Positions 1-8,012 of a stretch of 22,779 bases of DNA are shown one piece after another (position 1 is the stretch's first letter; each line of letters starts with the position of its first letter). Source of the stretch: Bacillota bacterium (GTDB lineage: Bacteria > Bacillota > Clostridia > Peptostreptococcales > Anaerovoracaceae); NCBI GenBank assembly GCA_017619905.1, contig JAFZRK010000137.1:1-22779 (forward strand), written 5' to 3'. Position numbers and translations under genes: made by a program. A model generated the notes under the pieces. That model worked only from the letters and a program-made list of their open reading frames with translations. It was not told the origin of the DNA and ran no database searches.

Positions 1-14
1 CTATAGATATAGGT

Positions 15-20
15 TATAAT
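15..20 (+). promoter_or_regulatory. Candidate -10 box upstream of the polysaccharide operon
   Basis: A perfect TATAAT sits 116 nt before the proposed TTG start of the first gene. The matching -35 box would fall just left of the window, so the promoter cannot be confirmed. If it is real, transcription would begin near position 27 and leave a leader of about 110 nt. Only very short inverted repeats are visible in that leader, and I recognise no riboswitch, ops/JUMPstart or other antitermination element. AT-rich sequence often yields such a box by chance. Confidence 0.3.
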
Positions 21-136
21 GCAACAAATGATACCGTGGCGTACCATATATTTTGATTGTGAAAAACGCCTGCGGCACCATTTCAGAACACGTAAAAAAC
101 AACTTAGTCAACAACTATTACAAAGGAGACATCATA

Positions 137-1576
137 TTGGACCAGTTAGAGAAAAAAGACAACAGCCAGAAGGTGGAACTTTACGTCAGCCACCCGAACG
201 AAGGCGAAGGGGAGATATCTCTCGTAAACGTCTTCTACAACATGGCTGCCAGGAAGAAGGTCTTTCTTAGACTGATCGCCATCTTCCTGATTCTGGGCCT
301 CATCATCCCCATGTTCATTGGCGAGGTATCCAGAAAGAACCCGGACGCCAGCGCCGTGGTGAAGCTGACTTACGCAAATCCGGACCGGCTCAGTTTCCCC
401 ACGAGCGTCATCACCGACGCGCTGGACAAGACCAAGCTCAAGACTCAGGTAAGTGTTTCGACAGTCGAAACTAATCTGAAGATAGAGCAGCTGCTCACCG
501 AAGCGGTAAGGCAGAGGATAGAGGTCTTCCAGCAGCAGGTCAAGGCCAGCGGCACGGCTGTCGGACAGGCAACGAGCATAGCGCTCAAGTATGAGGACAC
601 TTATATCGTTACCCTTAAGAACGGCTTCGGGGCAGACGGGTCTTCCGGAAGGGCATATCTCAGCTCCACCGAGATCTCGGACCTTCTGAACAACATCGTA
701 AAGGGATATAACGAGTACCTCTACGAGACCAAGGCCGATTACGATCTCCCGGAAGGCGATCTGAGCGACGCGGCGACAGGCGATCTGGACTATCTCGAAA
801 GTCTCGACCTTGTAAAGACCGTAATGGATTCTTTCAAGGAATACTGCGACGCCAAGGCCGAACAGTATCCGGATTACGCGAGCGCCGGCAGCGGTCTTAC
901 GTTCCAGGATCTTAGTGACATGATATCCACGCTCAACGACGTGGACATTAGCTATCTGAGCGCTTCGCTGATAAGCGGCGGCATATCCAAGACTCCGACG
1001 GATCTTCTCAACCGGCTCAACTATTCGCTGCGCAACGCGAAACTTGAGCTTGCGAAGACGGAAGGCAACATCGCCAGCAACCAGAAGATCATAGACGAGT
1101 ATCAGAACGAGAACATCTCCGTATCCGTATCCGACGGCAAAGACGACCAGAGCACCAGAATCACCACTGAGTATTACAACAACCTGGTCATCAAGCAGGT
1201 GGAGCTCTACAAACAGCAGGCCGAGCTCAGCCAGACCATAGCGGACCTTGAGAGCCGCGTGGTGGCATTCGGCGCGGAGGTATCCGCAGAGGAACTCGCC
1301 AAGGCCGATGCGGAATTCAGGAAAGTTTATGAGAACGCTACCGAGGTCTACGAACTCGTTACGGATTACGCCAATGAGTTCCTCGAGAGCGAGACTGTAA
1401 TGAACGAATTCATCAGCGCTACCGGCGCCCAGTCCAAAGCTACCAGCTTCTTCAGTTCTTCGCAGATAAAGAAAGCTGTGATAGGAGGTATCGCCGGAGC
1501 GGTCATCGCCTGCTGCCTGTGGTTCGCCTCGGGCTTCGTGGCGGAATTAAAGAAGGAGGGCAGAGAAAATGCTTAA
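137..1576 (+). CDS. Wzz-like chain-length/export protein 1 (479 aa, TTG start)
   Basis: Probable polysaccharide co-polymerase-like membrane protein that would help set chain length of the surface polymer. Seen: a cytoplasmic N-terminus of about 40 residues, a membrane segment at about 42-62, a long extracellular part rich in charged and predicted coiled-coil sequence (about 310-430), a second membrane segment at about 447-468, and a short basic tail. No Walker A motif and no proline-rich motif before the second segment are visible. The TTG at 137 is chosen because an AAAGGAGA ribosome site lies 7 nt upstream; the frame is open further left (a TTG at 53) but has no ribosome site there. The gene's last 8 nt overlap the next, similar gene. 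At 479 aa it is much longer than the usual Gram-positive CpsC/CapA adaptor. The topology is clear, but the family assignment is an inference from topology and context. Confidence 0.7.
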   Translation: MDQLEKKDNSQKVELYVSHPNEGEGEISLVNVFYNMAARKKVFLRLIAIFLILGLIIPMFIGEVSRKNPDASAVVKLTYANPDRLSFPTSVITDALDKTKLKTQVSVSTVETNLKIEQLLTEAVRQRIEVFQQQVKASGTAVGQATSIALKYEDTYIVTLKNGFGADGSSGRAYLSSTEISDLLNNIVKGYNEYLYETKADYDLPEGDLSDAATGDLDYLESLDLVKTVMDSFKEYCDAKAEQYPDYASAGSGLTFQDLSDMISTLNDVDISYLSASLISGGISKTPTDLLNRLNYSLRNAKLELAKTEGNIASNQKIIDEYQNENISVSVSDGKDDQSTRITTEYYNNLVIKQVELYKQQAELSQTIADLESRVVAFGAEVSAEELAKADAEFRKVYENATEVYELVTDYANEFLESETVMNEFISATGAQSKATSFFSSSQIKKAVIGGIAGAVIACCLWFASGFVAELKKEGRENA

Positions 1577-2948
1577 GAAACTCGGCAAATGGAACCTGCT
1601 CATCTTTGCGATAATTCTTGGACTGATTCTCTCGTTCATCAACTTCCTGGTGATAAACCCGTCAAAGGAATATGTGAACGCGGGATTCGTCCTGCTCTAC
1701 ACCGGAGCTGAAAAGGGCGAGGCGCCCAACGGTCAGCCGTATTCCGTCGAGATCATCCGCAGCGAGGAATTCCTTGAAGGCGTCATCGAGAAAGCAGGCC
1801 TCAGCGGCGTGCTGACCGCGGATGAACTTGTGAAGAACATGGCAGTGCGCGGAAGCTATCCGTCCGACATCATCGAACAGATCAAGAGCTTCGATTCACT
1901 GCTGATCTCGGACCCGACCCGTGTGGTCTCTGTCAGCGATTATAATCCGACCACTTTCGGAATAACGATCTACAACGAATTCGCTTCAAAACTCAACAAG
2001 AGCCAGCTTACCGGGCTGCTGAGCACGCTGATCGAAGAGTACAAGGCAAAATATCAGAAGCTCTACGGAGCCGGCGTCGACTGGGTAAACGTGGATGAAC
2101 TGTACGCTCCCGGAGAACGGGACTACATGCAGACAGTTGAACTGCTTACTGCCAGGACCAGTCTGATCGACAAGCACGCCCAGTATCTCTACGAGGTAAA
2201 GCCGGCCTTCTCGAACGAAGGCGTTACTTTCCTGTCCATTGCTACAAGGGCTCAGTCCATTATATCCAGCGATCTGCAGAGTCTGTCCGCGATGATAACG
2301 CTCAACGCGCTCTCCAAAGACAGCGACGCTCTAAGGCAGAAATACGTTTATGAGTCCGACATCCAAAAGAGGAAACTGGAAGCGCTCACGAGCGAGCTGG
2401 CTCAGGTGGAGACGCTGATAAACAGCTACGATAAAGACTCCACGATGTATTTCAGCTCCGGAGACAACGTAATTACCGTTGAAGGCAAGTCCAGACCGAC
2501 CTACGAGGCGCTCATCGACGAGAAAACAAGACTGTCCAACGGAATCACCGAGGCGCAGATAAGCATCAGGGATATCCAGAGCAGGATAGACGATCTGGAT
2601 GCCACGACAGAGGAAGGCACCTTCGACGTGTCTGTGCTCGAGACCTCCATAGCCGCTGCAGAGAAAAAGATCGACGAGCTGATCAAAGATTTCAACGATC
2701 TTGCCGACGCGTACAACGAAGAATATGCCAGCACCTCCACGATCAGGAGCACCGAGGTCAAGTACCACGGAAAATCGCTGGCTTCGACAGCTTTCATAAA
2801 GACGATCATCAAGAGCGAAGCTCCGCTCTGCGCGATTGCGCTTGTGCTGATCCTCATCATCGGACTGGCCGGAGAACTGAAGAAGAACAGCAAAAAGGCA
2901 AGGCGTAAGGCCAAAGGCGGACAGCCGGACACTGAGGCATCGAGATGA
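1569..2948 (+). CDS. Wzz-like chain-length/export protein 2 (459 aa)
   Basis: Second membrane protein of the same plan as its upstream neighbour: a membrane segment at about 9-29, a large extracellular region with coiled-coil stretches (about 255-410), a membrane segment at about 415-435, and a strongly basic cytoplasmic tail ending the protein. The part after the first segment, with a PNGQPYSVEIIRSEEFL stretch, resembles the N-terminal domain of Wzz/chain-length determinants. An AAGGAGGG ribosome site lies inside the end of the upstream gene, and the two frames overlap by 8 nt, pointing to coupled translation and possibly paired function. It overlaps galE by 4 nt (ATGA). No tyrosine kinase partner or Walker motif is present. 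Chain-length control is inferred. Confidence 0.72.
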   Translation: MLKKLGKWNLLIFAIILGLILSFINFLVINPSKEYVNAGFVLLYTGAEKGEAPNGQPYSVEIIRSEEFLEGVIEKAGLSGVLTADELVKNMAVRGSYPSDIIEQIKSFDSLLISDPTRVVSVSDYNPTTFGITIYNEFASKLNKSQLTGLLSTLIEEYKAKYQKLYGAGVDWVNVDELYAPGERDYMQTVELLTARTSLIDKHAQYLYEVKPAFSNEGVTFLSIATRAQSIISSDLQSLSAMITLNALSKDSDALRQKYVYESDIQKRKLEALTSELAQVETLINSYDKDSTMYFSSGDNVITVEGKSRPTYEALIDEKTRLSNGITEAQISIRDIQSRIDDLDATTEEGTFDVSVLETSIAAAEKKIDELIKDFNDLADAYNEEYASTSTIRSTEVKYHGKSLASTAFIKTIIKSEAPLCAIALVLILIIGLAGELKKNSKKARRKAKGGQPDTEASR

Positions 2949-3979
2949 CTATACTGGTAACCGGGGGAGCCGGATACATCGGCTCTCATACATGCGTCTC
3001 CCTCCTGGAGAGCAGATATACAGTGGTGGCGATGGACGATCTGTCCAACTCTTCCGAAGAATCCCTCAGAAGGGTCGGGAAGATAACCGGGAAGAGCATG
3101 GAGTTCTTCAAGGCGTCCGTCCAGGACGAGGACGCGCTGTCCGGGATATTCGATTCGCATAAGATAGACTGCGTCATTCATTTCGCGGGCTTTAAGGCCG
3201 TCGGAGAATCCACGCAGAAGCCTCTGGAGTACTACGAGAACAATCTGGCATCAACGATAGCGCTGGCGAAGGCGATGTCGGAGCACGGCTGTAAGCGCCT
3301 CATATTCTCTTCTTCCGCAACGGTCTACGACGGAAGGAACATAGTGGCGCCTTTCGCGGAATCCGCCAGGACGGGCAACTGCACGAACCCCTACGGCTGG
3401 ACGAAGTTCATGAACGAGCAGATACTTCGCGACTGGGCCGCTTCGGATCCGGAGGTCAGCGTCGTGAATCTCCGCTATTTCAACCCGATAGGAGCGCATC
3501 CTTCCGGGCTGATAGGCGAAGATCCCCGCGGTATCCCCAACAATCTTATGCCGTATATCTCTCAGGTCGCGGTCGGCAGAAGAGACCATCTGAGCGTTTA
3601 CGGCGACGATTACGATACAAAGGACGGTACCGGAGTCCGCGATTACATACACGTTATGGATCTTGCCGAAGGGCATGTCAAAGCCGTGGAGTACGCCATG
3701 GAGCATACCGGTGAAGCAGTCTTCAATCTTGGGACCGGAACAGGTTATTCCGTGCTCGAGATAGTAAAGGCCTTCGAAAAGGCCAGCGGCGTGAAGATCC
3801 CCTATGTGATCACAGACAGACGGCCCGGAGACCTGGCCGAGCTCTACAGCGATCCGTCAAAGAGCGCGGAGCAGCTGCACTGGACAGCAAAAAGAGGTCT
3901 GGAAGAAATGTGCCGCGACACATGGAACTGGCAGAAGAACAACCCCAACGGATACGAGGGACAGCGCAAAGATGACTGA
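2945..3979 (+). CDS. galE: UDP-glucose 4-epimerase
   Basis: Interconverts UDP-glucose and UDP-galactose in the cytoplasm, supplying UDP-sugar to the initiating transferase or a glycosyltransferase of the cluster. Seen: the Rossmann NAD motif GGAGYIG (residues 7-13), the catalytic Ser in FSSSATVY (S124) and the Tyr-xxx-Lys pair in YGWTK (Y150/K154). The 344-aa length is normal for GalE, and the extended-SDR fold is recognisable throughout. Residues 129-130 read Asp-Gly where most GalE proteins have Gly-Asp after the Tyr, a minor oddity. The ATG overlaps the stop of the upstream Wzz-like gene (ATGA), and the end overlaps the next gene by 8 nt. A related epimerase using N-acetylated sugars cannot be excluded from sequence alone. 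Confidence 0.92.
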   Translation: MTILVTGGAGYIGSHTCVSLLESRYTVVAMDDLSNSSEESLRRVGKITGKSMEFFKASVQDEDALSGIFDSHKIDCVIHFAGFKAVGESTQKPLEYYENNLASTIALAKAMSEHGCKRLIFSSSATVYDGRNIVAPFAESARTGNCTNPYGWTKFMNEQILRDWAASDPEVSVVNLRYFNPIGAHPSGLIGEDPRGIPNNLMPYISQVAVGRRDHLSVYGDDYDTKDGTGVRDYIHVMDLAEGHVKAVEYAMEHTGEAVFNLGTGTGYSVLEIVKAFEKASGVKIPYVITDRRPGDLAELYSDPSKSAEQLHWTAKRGLEEMCRDTWNWQKNNPNGYEGQRKDD

Positions 3980-5348
3980 GAATAAGCGATTGATACATAA
4001 ACTGTTCACGGAGTTCTGCAGTATTATCAACGTTCTGCTGGAGACTGCGGTATTCGGGGCATGCTGGTATCTGTACTACAGATCGAGATTATCTGATCCG
4101 TTTTTCAGAAAGGGAGACTGGGTGGTCATCTTCATTTTTCTCGTTCTGTATGTCGGCTTCTGCCACATTTATTCAGGCCTTAAGATCAACGTTCCGCAGA
4201 AATCAGAGATCGTATACAGCCAGTTCCTCTCGATTCTGTTCTCGAATGTGATCATCTATCTGATCATCCTGCTTCTGATGAAGCGGCTCCCGCCTGCATG
4301 GCCGCTGCTGCTGTCTGTCGTGGCAGAGATAATCGTTTCGTTATTATGGACGATAACAGTCCATAAACTGTATTTCGCGATCACGCCTCCGTACAGATCG
4401 GTCGTTGTCTGGGATACCAGAGAGGGCCTTGATACGCTGGTGGAATCATACGGACTGAACATCAGGTTCAACATCGTAAGAAGACTCGGAGTCGAAGATT
4501 GTCTGGCTGATCTGGACAGATCGCTGGAGGACATCGAAGTCGTATTCCTCTGGGGCATCCACAGCCATGAACGCAACCAGATCATAAAATACTGCATAGC
4601 AAACGGCATACGCGCTTACGTAATACCGCGCGTCGGCGACGTCATAATGAGCGGCGCAAAATCCATGCACATGTTCCATCTTCCGGTCCTGTTTCTGGAA
4701 AGATGCAGTCCCTCGCCGATGTATCTCTTCTTCAAACGGCTCGTAGACATAGTCGTATCCGGACTTGCTCTGATCATTTTATCCCCGACCTTGCTGGTAG
4801 TGGCGCTTCTGATAAGAAGGGACGGAGGCCCTGCCTTCTACCGCCAGACAAGACTTACCAAGGACGGTAAGACTTTCGAGGTCCTCAAGTTCCGCAGCAT
4901 GAGAACGGACGCGGAAAAGGACGGCGTGGCACGGCTTTCGACCGGGGAGAACGACGACAGGATAACGCCCATAGGCAGGTTCATCAGGTCCTGCAGGATC
5001 GATGAGCTTCCGCAGCTGATCAATATCTTCAAGGGCGAGATGACCATCGTTGGACCGAGGCCCGAACGCCCCGAGATCGCAAAACAGTACGAGGAGGAGA
5101 TGCCGGAATTCTCGCTGCGTCTGCAGGTAAAGGCCGGACTTACGGGACTGGCTCAGGTCTACGGCAAGTACAACACCACCCCGTATGACAAGCTGCTTAT
5201 GGACCTCGAGTACATTTCCAGAATAGGAATAGTCGAGGATATCAGAATAATGTTCGCTACGGTAAAGATCCTCTTCATGCCCGAAAGCACGGAAGGAATA
5301 AGCGCCGGACAGGTGACGGCGATGGATCACGGAGACAGCGCGGACTGA
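3972..5348 (+). CDS. Initiating sugar-1-phosphate transferase (polyprenyl-phosphate, WbaP/EpsL-like)
   Basis: Transfers a sugar-1-phosphate from a UDP-sugar to undecaprenyl phosphate at the inner face of the membrane, the first step of repeat-unit assembly. Seen: four hydrophobic segments at about 15-36, 50-68, 85-103 and 110-130, a cytoplasmic middle region, the membrane segment before the catalytic part at about 256-280, then the C-terminal bacterial sugar-transferase domain. That domain carries LKFRSM (305-310), the Asp-Glu catalytic pair in DELPQLINIFKGEM (344-345), VGPRPERPE and KAGLTGLAQVYG (387-398). Length (458 aa) fits the polyisoprenyl-phosphate hexose-1-phosphate transferase group, not the TagO group. 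With galE overlapping upstream, glucose or galactose is the likely first sugar, though this is inference. Confidence 0.93.
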   Translation: MTENKRLIHKLFTEFCSIINVLLETAVFGACWYLYYRSRLSDPFFRKGDWVVIFIFLVLYVGFCHIYSGLKINVPQKSEIVYSQFLSILFSNVIIYLIILLLMKRLPPAWPLLLSVVAEIIVSLLWTITVHKLYFAITPPYRSVVVWDTREGLDTLVESYGLNIRFNIVRRLGVEDCLADLDRSLEDIEVVFLWGIHSHERNQIIKYCIANGIRAYVIPRVGDVIMSGAKSMHMFHLPVLFLERCSPSPMYLFFKRLVDIVVSGLALIILSPTLLVVALLIRRDGGPAFYRQTRLTKDGKTFEVLKFRSMRTDAEKDGVARLSTGENDDRITPIGRFIRSCRIDELPQLINIFKGEMTIVGPRPERPEIAKQYEEEMPEFSLRLQVKAGLTGLAQVYGKYNTTPYDKLLMDLEYISRIGIVEDIRIMFATVKILFMPESTEGISAGQVTAMDHGDSAD

Positions 5349-5361
5349 CGGGGAAGGATCC

Positions 5362-6894
5362 ATGAGTTCTATAGGAGTATTAGGAGCAGGAACATGGGGC
5401 ACGGCGCTGGCCAGGATGCTTTGCAATTCAGGCCACGACGTTATGGTTTGGTCCATAATAGAAGAGGAGGTAAAAGTCCTTTCTTCCGAACGCCGTCATA
5501 AGAACCTGCCGAACTCCGAGATTCCCGAAGGCATCGTCTTCACGAACGATCTGAGCGAAGCATGCAGAAACAGGGACATCCTGGTGTTTGCAGTCCCTTC
5601 CGTCTATGTCAGGTCCACGGCGGCATCCGCCAGGCCGTTCATACCGGACGGTCAGATAATAGTCGACGTCGCCAAGGGAATAGAACCGGACACATTATTC
5701 ACCTTGTCAGAGGTCATCCGGGACGAAGTCCGCAGGGACGGAAAACATGACGGAATCAAGGTGGCCGCGCTTTCCGGGCCTACGCACGCCGAGGAAGTCG
5801 CGCTCGATCTTCCGTCCACGATAGTATCCGCATGCGAGGATATATCAGTGGCGGAACTCATCCAGGACGCATTTACCAATTCCTGCATGAGGGTCTACAC
5901 GAATACGGATGTGCGCGGCGTGGAGCTCTGCGGCGCGCTGAAGAACATCATTGCTCTGGCTTCCGGCATCTCAGCCGGGCTGGGTTACGGAGATAATACC
6001 AAGGCGGCGCTTATTACACGCGGCCTTGCGGAGATAGAGCGGCTGGGCACTGCAATGGGCTGCGCGGAGCAGACGTTCAGCGGACTTGCCGGAATAGGCG
6101 ATCTGATCGTGACTGCGACAAGCAGGCACAGCAGGAACAACCGCTGCGGATATCTGATAGGCCAGGGCTATTCCCCGGAAGATGCTGTCCGCCAGGTAGG
6201 CATGGTGGTTGAGGGCATAAACGCTCTTCCTGCCGCGATGAGACTGGCCGAAAAGTACAGCGTCGATATGCCCATCATCAGGGTGGTGGACGATATCGTC
6301 AAAGGTAATATAAACGCCTCGGACGCGGTGGCGCTGCTCATGGGGCGGGAAAAGAAAGCCGAACTGCTTAAGCCGGTCTGCAATTCAGACCTTGAAAAGA
6401 CAGTATTAAGGAATTTTACAGCGAGAGGAGATCAGGGAATGAAACGTGTCATCACTTACGGAACGTTCGACCTTCTTCATTATGGTCATATCAATCTTCT
6501 GCGCAGGGCGAAGGCGCTCGGCGACTATCTAATCGTGGTGATATCGTCCGATGAGTTCAACTGGAACGAGAAACACAAGAAATGCTATTTCTCCTACGAA
6601 CAGCGCAAGGCACTCGTTGAAGCCGTAAGATACGTCGATCTGGTAATACCGGAAGAAAGCTGGAGCCAGAAACGTTCCGACATGCACGAGTACCACATCG
6701 ATACCTTCGTCATGGGCGACGACTGGAAAGGCAAGTTCGACTTCCTTAAGGAAGAGGGCGTAGAGGTGGTATACCTGCCCAGAACGCCCGAGATCAGCAG
6801 CTCGCAGATCAAGAAGGACCTTTATGATGCGAACGCTGTAGACGGCGAGAGCAAGGTCAATCACGACGAGATCGATACGGATCCCGGAAAGTAG
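5362..6894 (+). CDS. GpsA-TagD fusion: glycerol-3-phosphate dehydrogenase joined to glycerol-3-phosphate cytidylyltransferase
   Basis: Residues 1 to about 336 are a complete NAD(P)-dependent sn-glycerol-3-phosphate dehydrogenase: the Rossmann motif GAGTWG (8-13), LSGPTHAEEVA, the catalytic Lys in GALKNI (K194), GIGDLIVTATSRHSRN, and the usual end near LMGREKK. Residues 360-510 are a complete TagD/TarD-type cytidylyltransferase: TYGTFD, HYGH (373-376), VMGDDWKGKFDFL and RTPEISSS (474-481). TagD proteins more often show RTxGIST in the last motif. Together they would turn dihydroxyacetone phosphate into glycerol 3-phosphate and then CDP-glycerol. The product fits the CDP-glycerol glycerophosphotransferase at 14427-15629. 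The linker (337-359) contains a hairpin and an internal ribosome site with ATG. One inserted or lost base near 6350-6368 could restore a stop at 6369-6371 and split it into two genes, so a sequence error is the main alternative. Confidence 0.93.
   Translation: MSSIGVLGAGTWGTALARMLCNSGHDVMVWSIIEEEVKVLSSERRHKNLPNSEIPEGIVFTNDLSEACRNRDILVFAVPSVYVRSTAASARPFIPDGQIIVDVAKGIEPDTLFTLSEVIRDEVRRDGKHDGIKVAALSGPTHAEEVALDLPSTIVSACEDISVAELIQDAFTNSCMRVYTNTDVRGVELCGALKNIIALASGISAGLGYGDNTKAALITRGLAEIERLGTAMGCAEQTFSGLAGIGDLIVTATSRHSRNNRCGYLIGQGYSPEDAVRQVGMVVEGINALPAAMRLAEKYSVDMPIIRVVDDIVKGNINASDAVALLMGREKKAELLKPVCNSDLEKTVLRNFTARGDQGMKRVITYGTFDLLHYGHINLLRRAKALGDYLIVVISSDEFNWNEKHKKCYFSYEQRKALVEAVRYVDLVIPEESWSQKRSDMHEYHIDTFVMGDDWKGKFDFLKEEGVEVVYLPRTPEISSSQIKKDLYDANAVDGESKVNHDEIDTDPGK
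6375..6391 (+). other. Small hairpin inside the GpsA-TagD linker
   Basis: GGTCTG and CAGACC form a perfect 6-bp stem with a 5-nt loop. It lies in a locally AT-rich stretch between the two enzyme domains, 48 nt before the internal ATG. No run of T follows, so it is not a standard terminator. It looks like a remnant of an intergenic region now read as coding, or an element that shapes internal initiation. Confidence 0.4.
6424..6441 (+). promoter_or_regulatory. Internal ribosome site and ATG for the TagD part
   Basis: AGAGGAG (6424-6430) lies 8 nt before the in-frame ATG at 6439, which is residue 360, exactly where stand-alone TagD proteins begin. The spacing is as good as that of real starts in this window. 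It would allow a separate TagD of 151 aa in addition to the 510-aa fusion. Confidence 0.5.
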
Positions 6895-6911
6895 ACGAAG
6901 GGGATCTATCC

Positions 6912-7982
6912 ATGAAAGTTCTGCTAGCGACTTTTTCGGACAATGCCGATCATCAGGATATAACTTTCGGTTTATTTGAAAGCTTGTACAAAGATGGACG
7001 GCCGGACGTGGACGTCTGGGTAATGGGTATCGACTCTCCGAAAGTACCGGTGATCGACTCTCCCCATACGCATCTTGTCGACTGCCCGAAAAGGCCCGGA
7101 ATCGAGAAAAAGACTTTCGATCTGAAAGAACTCAATTCAATAATATCGTGGATCAGAAAACAGCATTTCGACGTGATATTCTTTGAAACGCTTCATGTCT
7201 GGAACCTTCCGGTCATGATGCGGTGCGGAAAAGACACGCGCGTGTTCCAGATGATACACGATCTGATTCCTCATGAAGGGGACAAGCAGAGCAAGGGAGT
7301 TCACATGATGAACAAAGCTGTCTGCAGGATGGCGGACATCATCGTCCTTCCGAACCGGAAATACGCGTCGAAGGTGACCGAGATCTACGGCGTGGCGCCG
7401 GAGCGTGTCCGCTGCATAGACATGTGGCGGAGGTTCCCCGGATATACGGATCCGCAGCACACAAAGAGAGCGCTGTTCTTCGGCCGCATGAATCCGTACA
7501 AAGGTGTGGACAATCTGCTGGAGATCGTAAAGGATTGCCCGGACATACGGTTCGACGTGGTCGGAAGAGTCGACCCGCAGGTGCAGGATCTGGTCGATGC
7601 GCTTAAAGGCATGCCGAACGTGACCATGCAGAACGGCTACGTCAGCGACGACGATATGGCCAAGGCGTTCATTCAGGCGGACTGGGTCATACTGCCGTAT
7701 AATTCCGCCACGCAGTCAGGGGTAGTCATAGACGGATACCGCTACGGACGCCCATGCATAGCGTTCGATGTAGGCGCAATAACCGAGCAGGTAAGCGAGG
7801 GCGTCAGCGGGTTCCTCATAGAACCCGGAAACAATAAGGCATTTGCCGGTAAACTGAAGGAGGCTGTCGGAATGGACAGAGAATCGTATCTTTCGCTTTC
7901 AAAGTCTGCGTATGATTTCGGCATAAAAAAATATGCCGCGGAAGGCGCGATCGACAGGTTCCTGGAATTGATCAGTAAATAA
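6912..7982 (+). CDS. GT4-family glycosyltransferase
   Basis: Likely cytoplasmic glycosyltransferase with a GT-B fold that adds one sugar to the lipid-linked repeat unit. Seen: an N-terminal acceptor half with FFETLHVWNLP (90-100) and IHDLIPHEG, then a C-terminal nucleotide-sugar half with FFGRMNPYKGVDNLL (189-203) and the conserved donor-site region QSGVVIDGYRYGRP (268-281), followed by a typical GFLIEPGN. The usual first Glu of the GT4 E-x7-E motif is replaced by Gln-Ser at 268-269; the second acidic position is not clear. AAGGGG precedes the ATG. Length of 356 aa is normal. The sugar donor cannot be read from sequence; GDP-mannose is plausible because manC follows 30 nt downstream. Confidence 0.85.
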   Translation: MKVLLATFSDNADHQDITFGLFESLYKDGRPDVDVWVMGIDSPKVPVIDSPHTHLVDCPKRPGIEKKTFDLKELNSIISWIRKQHFDVIFFETLHVWNLPVMMRCGKDTRVFQMIHDLIPHEGDKQSKGVHMMNKAVCRMADIIVLPNRKYASKVTEIYGVAPERVRCIDMWRRFPGYTDPQHTKRALFFGRMNPYKGVDNLLEIVKDCPDIRFDVVGRVDPQVQDLVDALKGMPNVTMQNGYVSDDDMAKAFIQADWVILPYNSATQSGVVIDGYRYGRPCIAFDVGAITEQVSEGVSGFLIEPGNNKAFAGKLKEAVGMDRESYLSLSKSAYDFGIKKYAAEGAIDRFLELISK

Positions 7983-8012
7983 TACGTAAGGTCCCGGAAA
8001 GGAAAAAACGTT

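Noticed and set aside
53..136. Upstream extension of the first Wzz-like gene to a TTG at 53
   Set aside because: No ribosome site lies before 53, whereas AAAGGAGA sits at the right distance from the TTG at 137.
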